Assembly (NCBI GenBank): GCA_963771545.1
Contig: CAVYTX010000002.1
Location: forward strand, 806,001 to 870,000
DNA length: 64,000 nucleotides
DNA from: CAKZLS01 sp963771545
Lineage (GTDB): Bacteria; Pseudomonadota; Alphaproteobacteria; Rhodospirillales; Defluviicoccaceae
Direction: 5' to 3'
Of this stretch, positions 18,302 to 27,543 are shown one piece after another; within the stretch, counting starts at the first letter, position 1, and the number at the start of each line of letters is the position of its first letter. The notes under the pieces are model-generated. The model had not been told where the DNA came from and searched no databases. It was given only the letters and a program-made list of their open reading frames with translations. The translations under genes and the position numbers were made by a program.

Positions 18302-19783
18302 ATGCCGATGGCGCAAGTCCCCAACCTGATACCGGCGATGCCGGAAATCTTTCTGGCCCTGGTGGCGATGGGGCTGCTGATGGTGGGCGCCTACCAGAAG
18401 GACGGAACCGAGGCGCAGACCCAACAGTCCGCGCGGCTGATCGCCCGGATCGGAGCCGTGGCGCTGCTGTTGACCCTGCTGCTCGTGACCACCATCGCCA
18501 ATCGCGGTGCGTCCCTGTCGTTCGGCGCCATGTTCATCGTCGACGACTTCGCGGTGTTCGTTAAGGTCCTCGTGCTGATCGCCTCGTGTCTGTCGATCAT
18601 CATTGCTCAGGATTATCTCGAAACCCAGGGGATCGCGCGGTTCGAGTATACGGTGCTCATCCTGTTCGCCACCTTGGGCATGATGATGATGGTGTCCGCC
18701 AACGACCTCATCGCGCTTTATCTTGGCCTTGAGATGCAAAGCCTGTCGCTATACGTGGTCGCTACTTTCCAACGCAACGACCTCCGTTCCGCTGAGGCGG
18801 GCCTCAAGTACTTCGTGCTCGGGGCGCTCGCGTCCGGCATGCTGCTATACGGCAGTTCGCTGGTGTACGGCTTCGCCGGCACAACCGGTTTCGAAGCCCT
18901 GGCGGCGAGTTTCGCCAACCTCCATGGCGAACCGCCGGCGGTCGGTCTGGTGATCGGCGTCGTTTTCATTCTGGCGGGCTTGTCGTTCAAGGTTTCGGCC
19001 GTGCCGTTCCATATGTGGACCCCGGACGTGTACGAGGGCGCTCCCACGCCAGTCACGGCGTTCTTCTCCGTCGGACCCAAGATCGCGGCCATCGCCCTGT
19101 TTCTCCGCGTTACGGTGGGCCCCTTCGGCGATCTGGTGTCGCAATGGCAACAGATCATCGTCCTGGTTTCCATCGGGTCGATGATTCTAGGCGCGTTCGC
19201 CGCCATCGGTCAGACCGACATCAAGCGCCTGATGGCCTACAGCTCCATCGGTCATGTGGGGTATGCGCTGATCGGCTTGGCGGTCGGCAACCAGGTGGGG
19301 GTGCGCGGCGTTCTGATTTACATGACCATCTACCTGTTCATGAACCTTGGCGTCTTCACATGCATTCTCTGCATGCGGCGGCGCGAAAAGATGATCGTGG
19401 ACATTTACGATCTTGCGGGGCTGTCCAAATCGAATCCGATGATGGCCTTGGCCATGGCGATTTTCATGTTTTCCATGGCCGGAATTCCGCCCTTGGCCGG
19501 TTTCTTCGGAAAGCTGTACATCTTCCTGGCCGCCGTCGACGCCGGGCTCTACGGCTTGGCCATTATCGGCGTTCTAGCCAGCGTCGTCGGCGCATTCTAT
19601 TATCTGCGCATCGTCAAGCTCATGTATTTCGACGCCGCCTGCGAACCCTTCGACCGCGCCATCGGCCGCGGGCTGCGCCTGGTGATGCTCGGCACGTCCG
19701 TGGTTATTCTGCTGTTCTTCCTGTATCCGGAACCCATACTGTCCAGTGCCGAGGCTGCGGCGGCCGCGCTGTTCCCGGGCTGA
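18302..19783 (+). CDS. nuoN: NADH-quinone oxidoreductase subunit N
   Basis: NuoN (493 residues) is the third antiporter-like proton-pumping subunit and the last nuo gene. It shows LYLGLEMQSLSLYVVATFQR near residue 140, PFHMWTPDVYEGAPTPVTAF near residue 237 and IKRLMAYSSIGHVGYAL near residue 307. A second in-frame ATG at 18308 is an alternative start. The birA Shine-Dalgarno sequence overlaps its stop codon, so downstream genes are likely co-transcribed. Confidence 0.97.
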   Translation: MPMAQVPNLIPAMPEIFLALVAMGLLMVGAYQKDGTEAQTQQSARLIARIGAVALLLTLLLVTTIANRGASLSFGAMFIVDDFAVFVKVLVLIASCLSIIIAQDYLETQGIARFEYTVLILFATLGMMMMVSANDLIALYLGLEMQSLSLYVVATFQRNDLRSAEAGLKYFVLGALASGMLLYGSSLVYGFAGTTGFEALAASFANLHGEPPAVGLVIGVVFILAGLSFKVSAVPFHMWTPDVYEGAPTPVTAFFSVGPKIAAIALFLRVTVGPFGDLVSQWQQIIVLVSIGSMILGAFAAIGQTDIKRLMAYSSIGHVGYALIGLAVGNQVGVRGVLIYMTIYLFMNLGVFTCILCMRRREKMIVDIYDLAGLSKSNPMMALAMAIFMFSMAGIPPLAGFFGKLYIFLAAVDAGLYGLAIIGVLASVVGAFYYLRIVKLMYFDAACEPFDRAIGRGLRLVMLGTSVVILLFFLYPEPILSSAEAAAAALFPG

Positions 19784-19793
19784 GGACGCCCGC

Positions 19794-20558
19794 TTGCCCC
19801 AAGGCGTGTCCGTTCCCGAACGGCTAAACCTCATCGCCGTCGGACAGATCAACTCGACCAACGAGGAGATCAAGCGGCGCGCGGCGGCGGGCGCGGCGGA
19901 CGGCGCCATGATCTGGGCGGAGGAGCAATTGGCGGGCCGGGGGCGGCGAGGGCGGCCCTGGGTATCGCCTCCGGGAAATCTGTATTGCTCCTTGCTGTTG
20001 CGCCCCACGTGCCCCGCGCGCGACGCCATGCAAATCGGATTTGTGACGGCGCTGGCCGTGGCGGAAGCGGTTGAACGCGTGCTTCCGGCGGGGACTCCGG
20101 TCACCTGCAAATGGCCCAACGACGTGCTTGCCGGAGGACACAAGGTGGCCGGCATTCTATTGGAATCCTCCGCCGGCCAGGGAGAGACCCTCGACTGGAT
20201 GGCGATCGGGACCGGGGTGAACATTGGCTCGCATCCGCCGCATACCGATGGCCCTTATCCGGCCACGTCGTTGGTGGCGCTCGGCGCTCGGGAGGTGACG
20301 GCGGCAACGCTTCTGGAGAGCTATTGCGCGTGCTTGTTCCGCTGGCTGCGGGTGTGGTCGGAGACGGGTTTCGTGGCCATTCGCGCGGCCTGGCTCGATC
20401 GTGCCCATGGCTTGCGCCAGCCGGTTCGCGTCCGTCTCGAACACGATATGCTGGACGGCGTATTTATGACGCTTGATGAGAGCGGCGCGCTGGTATTGGA
20501 TCAGAATGGCGCCAGCCGGCTGATTACCGCCGGCGACGTTTTTCCCGCCGGCGCGTGA
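19794..20558 (+). CDS. birA: biotin--[acetyl-CoA-carboxylase] ligase
   Basis: A biotin protein ligase (254 residues) that attaches biotin to the carboxylase carrier domain through biotinyl-AMP. Conserved elements are STNEEIKRRA, the adenylate loop GRGRRGRPWVSPPGNLYCS near residue 44, CKWPNDVL and KVAGILLES. There is no N-terminal helix-turn-helix, so it is a catalytic-only type and not a repressor. The TTG start at 19794 has GAGGA 7 nt upstream, overlapping the nuoN stop; a GTG at 19806 is the alternative. Confidence 0.92.
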   Translation: MPQGVSVPERLNLIAVGQINSTNEEIKRRAAAGAADGAMIWAEEQLAGRGRRGRPWVSPPGNLYCSLLLRPTCPARDAMQIGFVTALAVAEAVERVLPAGTPVTCKWPNDVLAGGHKVAGILLESSAGQGETLDWMAIGTGVNIGSHPPHTDGPYPATSLVALGAREVTAATLLESYCACLFRWLRVWSETGFVAIRAAWLDRAHGLRQPVRVRLEHDMLDGVFMTLDESGALVLDQNGASRLITAGDVFPAGA

Positions 20559-20587
20559 GCGGCGCGCGGGTAGGAGAGGGGTGCCCG

Positions 20588-21361
20588 ATGCTCTTGGCGA
20601 TAGACGCCGGCAACACCAACATCGTGTTCGCGATATTCGACGACGACGGTCGTATCCGGGGTGAGTGGCGGTCGTCCACCAACACCAACCGTACGGCCGA
20701 CGAGATCGGCGCTTGGCTGTGTCAATTGATGGCCATGGAAGACATTCGTCGAGAGGCGGTGAAGGCCTGCATCATCGCGACCGTTGTTCCGGCCGCGCTG
20801 TTCAGCCTTCGGACGGTGTGCCGCAAGTACTTCGGATGCCAGGCGTTGGTCGTCGGCGCTCCCGAAGTGGATATCGGCATCAAGGTGTTGCTGGATAGAC
20901 CGGAAGAGGTCGGCGCCGATCGATTGGTCAATGCCGTTGGCGCGTTCGAGGAATACGGAGGACCCAAGATCATCGTCGATTTCGGAACGGCCACCACTTT
21001 CGATGTGATCGACGCCGAGGGCAACTACATGGGCGGCGTGATCGCGCCGGGGGTCAATCTCTCCCTGGAGGCCTTGCACTCGGCCTCGGCCCAATTGCCG
21101 CGCGTCGCGATCGGCCGACCGGACCGGGTCATCGGCAAGAACACCGTCCAGGCCATGCGCTCGGGAATTTTTTGGGGCTACGTGGGCATGGTCGAGGGTC
21201 TGATCGAACGAATATACCGGGAGTTCGGCTCGCCGATGGATGTGGTCGCCACCGGCGGACTGGCGCCGCTGTTTGCCGAGTGCACGTCGGTGCTGAAATG
21301 GTCCGACCCCGATTTGACGCTCAAGGGATTGCTGGCCGTTCACCGCCGCAATAACCGATGA
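20588..21361 (+). CDS. coaX: type III pantothenate kinase
   Basis: CoaX (257 residues) phosphorylates pantothenate in the first step of coenzyme A synthesis. The ASKHA-fold phosphate loop is LLAIDAGNTNIVFAIFDDDG at the N-terminus; the catalytic GADRLVNAVGAF and DFGTATTFDVID motifs follow near residues 104 and 129. The ATG at 20588 is preceded by GAGAGGGG; a GTG at 20555 overlapping birA would add 11 residues. The stop overlaps the rnj start as ATGA. Confidence 0.95.
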   Translation: MLLAIDAGNTNIVFAIFDDDGRIRGEWRSSTNTNRTADEIGAWLCQLMAMEDIRREAVKACIIATVVPAALFSLRTVCRKYFGCQALVVGAPEVDIGIKVLLDRPEEVGADRLVNAVGAFEEYGGPKIIVDFGTATTFDVIDAEGNYMGGVIAPGVNLSLEALHSASAQLPRVAIGRPDRVIGKNTVQAMRSGIFWGYVGMVEGLIERIYREFGSPMDVVATGGLAPLFAECTSVLKWSDPDLTLKGLLAVHRRNNR

Positions 21362-23028
21362 GGGACGATAGCCCAAGCAGCGAATTGGTTTTTGTCCCGC
21401 TCGGCGGGGCGGGCGAGATCGGTATGAACCTGAACCTTTACGGGTACGGTCCGGTCGCGGCGCGGCGCTGGCTGATGGTCGATCTGGGCATCACGTTCGC
21501 CCGCGCGTCCGGCGCCGGCCTCGATGTGGTCATGCCCGATCCGGCGTTTATCGCGGAGCGGCGCGAGAGCCTGGACGGTCTCCTCCTCACCCATGCGCAC
21601 GAGGACCACCTGGGCGCCGTTCCGTATCTGTGGCCCCGACTGCGGTGTCCGGTCTATGGCACGCGCTTCTCGCTAGCTATCTTGCGCCGCAAGCTGGTCG
21701 AGGTCGGTCTCGACGCTGAGGTTCCGCTCGTCGAAGTGGGGGTCGGGGAGCCCTTTGGCATCGGTCCCTTCGATCTTGAGCTGATACGGCTCACGCATTC
21801 CATTCCCGAGGCCAACGGCGTGGCCATCCGAACTGGCGCGGGAACGGTGATGCACACCGGGGACTGGAAATTCGATCCAGGCCCGGTGATCGGGGAGCCT
21901 TCGGACATGGAGGCGTTGAATAGGCTTTCCGGCGAGGAGGTTCTGGCCCTTGTCGGCGATTCCACCAACGCTTTCGAGCCCGGCGCTTCCGGCTCGGAAG
22001 CGGAGCTACTGGACTCCTTAAGCGAGATCATCGGCCGGTGCCGGAAACGCGTCGCCATAACATGCTTCGCGTCGAACGTCGCGCGGCTGAAAACCATTAC
22101 CGCCGCCGCGGCCGCCCGCGGGCGCGTCGTCGTGCTGGCCGGGGCGTCCCTCAAGCGGTTCAACGAGACCGCGCGCGACTGCGGTCTGCTCGACGGAGAA
22201 CCCCAATTCGTCGACGAAGCGGATGCCGGCACCGTGCCCGCGAGCGAGATGGTCATTGTCTGCACGGGCAGTCAGGGCGAACCCAACGCCGCCCTGAGCA
22301 GGATCGCAAGCGGCCAGCACCCTCAGTTGTCCCTGGGATCGGGGGACACCGTGGTTTTTTCCTCTCGCGTCATCCCCGGAAACGAAGCGGCCATCGGGCG
22401 GTTGCACAACGCGCTTCTTCGCGGCGGTGTTGAAATCGTCACCCAACGCGAAGCTCTGGTTCACGTTTCCGGTCATCCCGCCCGCGAGGAGCTTGTTCGG
22501 ATGTACCAGCTGGTGCGGCCGCGCGCGTCGGTCCCCGTGCACGGGGAGCTTCGACATCTGACGGAACACGCCAAGGTGGCGCGCGCCTGCCAGGTCCCGG
22601 ACGTGGTGGTCGCCGAGAATGGCGCCGTGGTGCGGCTCGCTCCCGGTCCGGCCGCCGTCGACGGCGCGGTGGACGTCGGCCGGTTGGCGCTGGAAGGGAA
22701 CCGTTTGGTCCCCGTCGACGGGAGTCTTGTGCGAGAGCGCAATCGGGTCATCTACAATGGAGCCGTGGTGGTCAGTGTCGCGCTCCGCAACGGCGGGGAA
22801 TTGGCGGGTGAACCTCAGCTTACGACCATCGGACTCGTCGAGGACGAGGGCGATCTGGCGCGCGACCGTGTTGCGGAGGCCGTGCGGGGGTCCGTCCATG
22901 AGATCTCGAAAACCGCGCGCTTCGACGACGAAAAGGCCCGGGAGACAATACGGATCGCGGTACGTCGCGTGTTCCGCGAGCTGTTCAACAAGAACCCACG
23001 CACCCACGTGCATTTGGTGCGATTTTAA
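21358..23028 (+). CDS. rnj: ribonuclease J
   Basis: RNase J (556 residues) is a metallo-beta-lactamase/beta-CASP ribonuclease with 5'-3' exonuclease and endonuclease activity in RNA maturation and decay. The metal motif HAHEDH is near residue 79, and further ligands lie in HTGDWKFDPGPVIGEP. The beta-CASP motif with GDSTNAF and the HVSGHPAREEL segment near residue 374 are intact. The coaX-rnj overlap (ATGA) and the birA-coaX-rnj order are typical of alphaproteobacteria. Confidence 0.95.
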   Translation: MRDDSPSSELVFVPLGGAGEIGMNLNLYGYGPVAARRWLMVDLGITFARASGAGLDVVMPDPAFIAERRESLDGLLLTHAHEDHLGAVPYLWPRLRCPVYGTRFSLAILRRKLVEVGLDAEVPLVEVGVGEPFGIGPFDLELIRLTHSIPEANGVAIRTGAGTVMHTGDWKFDPGPVIGEPSDMEALNRLSGEEVLALVGDSTNAFEPGASGSEAELLDSLSEIIGRCRKRVAITCFASNVARLKTITAAAAARGRVVVLAGASLKRFNETARDCGLLDGEPQFVDEADAGTVPASEMVIVCTGSQGEPNAALSRIASGQHPQLSLGSGDTVVFSSRVIPGNEAAIGRLHNALLRGGVEIVTQREALVHVSGHPAREELVRMYQLVRPRASVPVHGELRHLTEHAKVARACQVPDVVVAENGAVVRLAPGPAAVDGAVDVGRLALEGNRLVPVDGSLVRERNRVIYNGAVVVSVALRNGGELAGEPQLTTIGLVEDEGDLARDRVAEAVRGSVHEISKTARFDDEKARETIRIAVRRVFRELFNKNPRTHVHLVRF

Positions 23029-23157
23029 CCCGCATTTTCGGTCGCGAGTGAATTGCTTGCCGACTCTATTCGCCGTTTCGACCGTCTTCACAAACCCGGC
23101 GGCCCGTGACATACTCCGCCGCTCGCATCACTGGGATAGTGCACAAAGGGGAGTTAC

Positions 23158-23634
23158 ATGAGCGACAGACCTTTCAAAGTCCTCGGCATACAGCAGGTCG
23201 CCATCGGCGGTCCAGATAAAGAAAAAATGAAGAAGTTGTGGGTGGACTCTCTCGGACTGACGATTACCGGCAATTTCAAGAGCGAGCGCGAGAACGTCGA
23301 TGAGGATATCGCGGCGATCGGCTCCGGGCCCTTGAAGGTCGAGGTCGATCTGATGCAACCGGTGGATCCCGAGAAGAAACCCGCGGTCCACAACACGCCC
23401 CTTAACCACATCGGCCTCTGGATAGACGACCTTCCGGCCGCGGTGGAATGGCTCACCGCCAACGGCGTGCGTTTCGCACCCGGTGGTATCCGTAAAGGGG
23501 CGGCGGGCTTCGATATCACTTTTCTGCACCCGAAGGGCAACGAAGAGCTACCCATTAGCGGCGAGGGCGTCCTGATCGAGCTTGTGCAAGCGCCCCCCGA
23601 GGTCATCGAAGCCTTCACCAAGCTGGCCGCCTGA
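23158..23634 (+). CDS. VOC-superfamily metalloenzyme (position of methylmalonyl-CoA epimerase)
   Basis: A 158-residue vicinal-oxygen-chelate protein with two beta-alpha-beta-beta-beta modules. Related genomes often have methylmalonyl-CoA epimerase at this place, between rnj and DUF1467. Candidate metal ligands are Gln in IQQVAIGG, where epimerases have His (NHVAIAV), His in LNHIGLWIDD and Glu in LIELVQAP. A Gln at the first site is known in eukaryotic glyoxalase I, so metal binding is still possible. The start has AAAGGGGAG upstream. Epimerase, glyoxalase-like or another VOC activity cannot be told apart from sequence alone. Confidence 0.75.
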   Translation: MSDRPFKVLGIQQVAIGGPDKEKMKKLWVDSLGLTITGNFKSERENVDEDIAAIGSGPLKVEVDLMQPVDPEKKPAVHNTPLNHIGLWIDDLPAAVEWLTANGVRFAPGGIRKGAAGFDITFLHPKGNEELPISGEGVLIELVQAPPEVIEAFTKLAA

Positions 23635-23693
23635 ACGCGGCGGAGAGGCCGGCCGGCCGGTATCGGACGGGTCGCTGAGGAAAAGGCGTCGGG

Positions 23694-23933
23694 ATGGGAT
23701 GGACGACCGGCTTGGCGATCTACTTCGTCATCTGGTGGATCGTCATCTTCATGGTTTTGCCTTGGGGCGTGCGTACCATTGGCGCGGAAGACATTGCCAA
23801 GGGGCACGCCCCAAGCGCGCCCCGCAACCCTTATCTCGCGCGCAAGCTGCTGGCGACGACGGTTCTCGCCGGCGTCATCTGGGCGATCATCTACGCGGTC
23901 GTGGAGTGGGGCGGCCTGTCGTTTCGGCAGTAA
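23694..23933 (+). CDS. DUF1467 family membrane protein
   Basis: A 79-residue protein with two hydrophobic helices (about residues 6-26 and 52-72) separated by a polar loop containing PWGVRTIGAEDIAKGHAPSA. This pattern matches the DUF1467 family, small inner-membrane proteins of unknown function found almost only in alphaproteobacteria and commonly encoded between rnj/mce and proS. The start ATG is preceded by GAGGAAAAGG. It lies 59 bp after the VOC gene and is probably in the same operon. Confidence 0.85.
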   Translation: MGWTTGLAIYFVIWWIVIFMVLPWGVRTIGAEDIAKGHAPSAPRNPYLARKLLATTVLAGVIWAIIYAVVEWGGLSFRQ

Positions 23934-23984
23934 AATAAAATGCCGTTCCGACAGTGAGGTTCGGACTCATGGAGGGAGCGCGGA

Positions 23985-24533
23985 ATGTCCTGGTATTGCG
24001 ATGTCGCGCCGGATCATCCGGTTCACGGGCCCTATCATGACTCCGAGTACGGATTTCCCCTTCGCGACGAAACGGCGCTGTTCGAGCGGCTGTCCCTGGA
24101 AATCTTCCAAGCGGGCCTGTCATGGCTGCTGATTTTGAAAAAGCGCCCGGGCATCGTGTCCGCCTTCGACGGCTTCGATGTGGATACCGTGGCGGGCTAT
24201 GGACAACAAGACGAGCAGCGTCTCCTCGGAGATCCGGGCATCATTCGAAACCGGCGCAAGATCGCGGCCGTCATTGAAAATGCTCGGCGTCTGAGAACGA
24301 TGCGTGACACCCATGGCGGATTGGCCAACTGGCTCGATCATCACCACCCGCGCTCCCACGCCGAATGGACAAAGCTGTTCCGGGAGACGTTTCGCTTTAC
24401 CAGAGGGGAGGTGGTTGGGGAGTTTCTCCTGAGTACCGGATATCTTCCCGGGGCGCACCGGCAAGACTGTCCAATATATGCGCAGATCACTCGGGAAAAC
24501 CCGCCGTGGCTGCGGTTGGATCAGGACCGGTAG
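23985..24533 (+). CDS. tag: DNA-3-methyladenine glycosylase I
   Basis: Tag (182 residues) excises 3-methyladenine from alkylated DNA. The zinc snap is complete: Cys in MSWYC (residue 5), His in GPYHDSEYG near residue 18, and His/Cys in HRQDCP near residue 168. The catalytic-pocket segment LSLEIFQAGLSWLLIL and the RNRRKIAAVIENA stretch are as in the family. It is not usually part of the conserved rnj-proS neighbourhood, so it is probably a local insertion. A hairpin follows 60 bp downstream. Confidence 0.94.
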   Translation: MSWYCDVAPDHPVHGPYHDSEYGFPLRDETALFERLSLEIFQAGLSWLLILKKRPGIVSAFDGFDVDTVAGYGQQDEQRLLGDPGIIRNRRKIAAVIENARRLRTMRDTHGGLANWLDHHHPRSHAEWTKLFRETFRFTRGEVVGEFLLSTGYLPGAHRQDCPIYAQITRENPPWLRLDQDR

Positions 24534-24593
24534 CAAAAAAATATCTTATGTTTTTCAGGGAGTTACGGCACTAAGCTCGTGTCAAAAATAAAT

Positions 24594-24617
24594 GGCAAGA
24601 TCGCTAACGATCTTGCC
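24594..24617 (+). terminator. hairpin downstream of tag
   Basis: GGCAAGATCG and CGATCTTGCC form a perfect 10-bp stem with a CTAA loop, 60 bp after the tag stop. There is no strong T run directly after the stem, so it may be a weak terminator or an mRNA 3' stabiliser. Confidence 0.5.
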
Positions 24618-24972
24618 GTCGCATAAAGTCTTAACCACGGTTTGGACTTTTTATATCGGTTTTTTCTTTCTGTTCTTTTTTTCTCAGTGTTTCCCCAAAA
24701 CCCGGGCCTGCCTTTTTTTGTTTTTTTTAGCGATCCAAATGGACTGCATGGACAATACTGCAAGATTTTCGCGCAGTCGACCAAATTTTGAGCACATTCA
24801 GCACTTTTTTTTGCTCAGTCCTAGGCAATAACGAACATATACCGACCCCGGCAAGGAAAGACAGAATGAGCCCTTACGGCTGGGCGCGTGTGGGGTGACT
24901 ATTGAAGCGCCCGCGGCCATCGCCTAAAGTCGCGCACCCTATCGTCCACAACCCCGAGAATGTGAAACCAAG
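24618..24972. other. AT-rich intergenic region with T tracts before proS
   Basis: No convincing gene. Composition shifts sharply to T-rich between about 24640 and 24815, with several runs of six to eight T on the + strand, in contrast to the GC-rich surroundings. TGAGCA/TGCTCA flank one T8 run. A T-rich open frame at 24592-24831 lacks a ribosome site and codon bias and was not called. The region probably holds the proS promoter; an unrecognised small RNA is possible. Confidence 0.5.
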
Positions 24973-26286
24973 ATGCGCTTGAGCAGGTACTTCTTGCCGA
25001 CCCTGAAAGAGACGCCGGCCGAGGCGCAGATTGCCTCGCATCGGCTAATGCTCCGCGCCGGCATGATACGGCAGTCGAGCGCCGGAATTTATTCATGGCT
25101 GCCGCTCGGCTTCAAGGTGCTCAAGCGCATCGAGCAGATCGTGCGTGAGGAACAGAACGCCATCGGCTGTCACGAGATGCTGATGCCGACCATGCAGCCG
25201 GCGGATCTGTGGCGCGAGAGCGGGCGGTATGACGCCTATGGACCGGAAATGCTGCGCATCACCGACCGTCACCAGCGCGACATGCTCTACGGCCCCACCA
25301 ACGAGGAACAGATTACCGAGATCTTCCGGGCCACGGTCAAAAGCTATCGTCATCTGCCGAAGCTTCTGTATCACATTCAGTGGAAGTTCAGGGACGAGAT
25401 CAGGCCGCGGTTCGGCGTGATGCGGGGCCGGGAGTTCCTGATGAAGGACGCTTATTCGTTCGACATCGACCAAGCGGGCGCGCGCCTATCCTACAACAAG
25501 ATGTTCGTCAGCTATCTGCGAACATTCGAGCGTCTGGGCTTGAAGGCGATTCCGATGAAGGCGGAAAGCGGACCTATCGGCGGGGACATGAGCCACGAAT
25601 TTCTCATTCTTGCCGATACCGGCGAAAGCGAAATCGCCTATCACCGCGATCTTCTCGGCATCAACTTGAGCGACCGCGACATCGACTTCGAGGATGACCT
25701 GCAGCCTATCGTGGATTTATTCACCGCTAAGTACGCGGCCACGGATCAGGAACGCGACCCGGCGATCGAGCGGGCTCTCGGCGAGGATCTCGTCACCGGC
25801 CGGGGAATCGAAGTCGGGCACATCTTTTATTTCGGAACGAAGTACTCGAAGGCCATGAACGCGGGGGTCACCGGCCCCGAGGGCGACGACGTGGCGGTGG
25901 AAATGGGCTCCTACGGTATCGGCGTCTCCCGTCTGGTGGGCGCCGTCATCGAGGCCTCCCACGATGACGCGGGCATCGTCTGGCCGGAAAGCGTCGCTCC
26001 GTTCAAGGTGGGGCTGATCAATCTCAAGTCCGGCGATCCCGATTGCGACGCCGCCTGTGACGGTATGTATGACTTTCTCGGGCGAGCGGGCATCGAGGTT
26101 CTTTACGATGACCGCAACGAACGGGCGGGGGTCAAGTTCACCGATATGGATCTCATCGGTTTGCCCTGGCAGCTCGTCGCCGGTCCCCGGGGACTGAAAG
26201 CGGGAACCGTGGAAGTGAAATGCCGCGAGACCGGAGAGCGGCGGGAATTGAGCATGGAGTTGGCCTTATCCATGCTTTCCGGTTAG
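24973..26286 (+). CDS. proS: prolyl-tRNA synthetase (short alphaproteobacterial type)
   Basis: ProRS (437 residues) charges tRNA-Pro. Class II motifs are visible: RQSSAGIYSWLPLGFKVL in motif 1 and FRDEIRPRFGVMRGREFLMKD in motif 2, and YGIGVSRLVGAVIEA in motif 3. The sequence passes from motif 2 to motif 3 without the large editing insertion of the 570-residue E. coli enzyme, as in other alphaproteobacteria. The C-terminal anticodon-binding domain (VLYDDRNERAGVKFTDMDLI) is complete. Confidence 0.96.
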   Translation: MRLSRYFLPTLKETPAEAQIASHRLMLRAGMIRQSSAGIYSWLPLGFKVLKRIEQIVREEQNAIGCHEMLMPTMQPADLWRESGRYDAYGPEMLRITDRHQRDMLYGPTNEEQITEIFRATVKSYRHLPKLLYHIQWKFRDEIRPRFGVMRGREFLMKDAYSFDIDQAGARLSYNKMFVSYLRTFERLGLKAIPMKAESGPIGGDMSHEFLILADTGESEIAYHRDLLGINLSDRDIDFEDDLQPIVDLFTAKYAATDQERDPAIERALGEDLVTGRGIEVGHIFYFGTKYSKAMNAGVTGPEGDDVAVEMGSYGIGVSRLVGAVIEASHDDAGIVWPESVAPFKVGLINLKSGDPDCDAACDGMYDFLGRAGIEVLYDDRNERAGVKFTDMDLIGLPWQLVAGPRGLKAGTVEVKCRETGERRELSMELALSMLSG

Positions 26287-26297
26287 GAACAAAGTTC

Positions 26298-27543
26298 GTG
26301 TTTTCCGCATTTGAATGGATGGTGGCCATGCGCTACTTGAGGGCGCGCAGGCAGGAAGGGTTCATTTCCGTCATCGCCTGGTTTTCCCTTCTCGGGATCA
26401 CTCTTGGCGTCGCGACCCTGATCATTGTCATGGCCGTCATGAACGGTTTCCGCCACGAGCTTCTCGGCCGGATCCTCGGTCTCAACGGTCACCTCAGCAT
26501 CTACGGGCCGGCGGCCGGGATTTCCGATTTCGACGCGGTGAGCGGCGCGGTCAAGGGGGTGCCGGGCGTGACCATGGTCAACCCCATGATCGAGGGCCAA
26601 GTCATGGTGACGGCGAATGGCGTCGCCGGGGGCGCGGTCGTTCGCGGTCTGCGGCCCGACGACCTGCGGAGCCGGCCGATCCTGGCGAACAATATCATCG
26701 CCGGGACCCTGGACGATTTCGAGGGCGACGACGCCGCGGTCATCGGCGCCCGGATGGCCGAGCGCATGGGGCTGTCCCTGGGAGACCGGATCACCTTGAT
26801 CTCGCCCAAGGGCAATGTCACGGCGTTCGGAACCGTTCCCCGGCTGCGCGGCTACCGCGTGGCCGCCATCTTCGATGTCGGCATGTACGAATACGACTCG
26901 GGCTTCGTATTCATCCCCCTGGAATTGGCTCAAACCTATTTCCGGTTGCCCAATGCGGTGACGGCGCTGGAAATCTTCGCGGAGTCTCCGGATCTGGCCA
27001 TCAACCTGGCCCAGGAGATCCGCGACGTCGCCGGCGGCGCCGGCCGTCTTCGTGACTGGCAGCAGACCAACGCCAGTTTCTTCAATGCGCTACAGGTGGA
27101 GCGCAACGTCATGTTCCTGATTCTGACGCTGATCATCGTCGTGGCGGCGTTCAATATCATTTCCAGCCTCATCATGCTGGTCAAGGACAAGGGGCGCGAC
27201 ATCGCCATCCTGCGGACCATGGGAGCGACGCGCGGGATGATCATGCGTATTTTCCTGATTTCCGGGGCGAGCATCGGGGTCATCGGCACCTGTCTCGGCG
27301 GGCTTCTGGGATGGCTGTTCGCCCATAACATCGAAGCCATTCGCCAGGGAATCCAGACGCTCACCGGCACCGAACTGTTTGCCGCCGAGATCTACTTTCT
27401 GTCCCGCTTGCCGGCCAAGGTCGAACTCGGTGGAAGTCGTCTCGGTGATCTTGATGGCGCTGGTGTTGTCGTTCCTCGCGACCGTGTATCCATCGTGGCG
27501 GGCGGCGCGCATCGACCCGGCGGAGGCCCTCCGGTATGAGTAA
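26298..27543 (+). pseudogene. lolC: lipoprotein-releasing ABC permease LolC/E, frameshifted near 3' end
   Basis: LolC/E is the permease of the Lol complex that extracts lipoproteins from the inner membrane. From the GTG at 26298 the frame gives FEWMVAMRYLRARRQEGF, a first helix, a MacB-like periplasmic domain and the FtsX-like core (MFLILTLIIVVAAFNIIS). After FLSRLPAKVE the frame leaves the family and continues to 27539. In the next frame the expected end, SVEVVSVILMALVLSFLAT followed by VYPSWRAARIDPAEALRYE, runs to the TAA at 27543. Removing one A at 27424-27425 restores PAKVDSVEVVSVIL and a protein of about 414 residues. Since this permease is normally essential, a sequencing error is likely. 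lolD overlaps its end. Confidence 0.88.

Noticed and set aside
17057..18739. A 560-residue minus-strand frame across nuoM and nuoN
   Set aside because: Rich in His, Gln and Arg as typical of antisense frames of membrane-protein genes; no domain seen.
24811..24830. Resemblance of GCTCAGTCCTAGG to the spacer of a synthetic constitutive promoter family
   Set aside because: A 13-base match without a proper -10 and -35 at the right places; judged coincidence, not vector contamination, since the flanks are continuous with alphaproteobacterial genes.
24592..24831. A 79-residue Phe-rich frame in the T-rich island
   Set aside because: Composition follows directly from the T runs; no ribosome site, and no codon bias like that of neighbouring genes.
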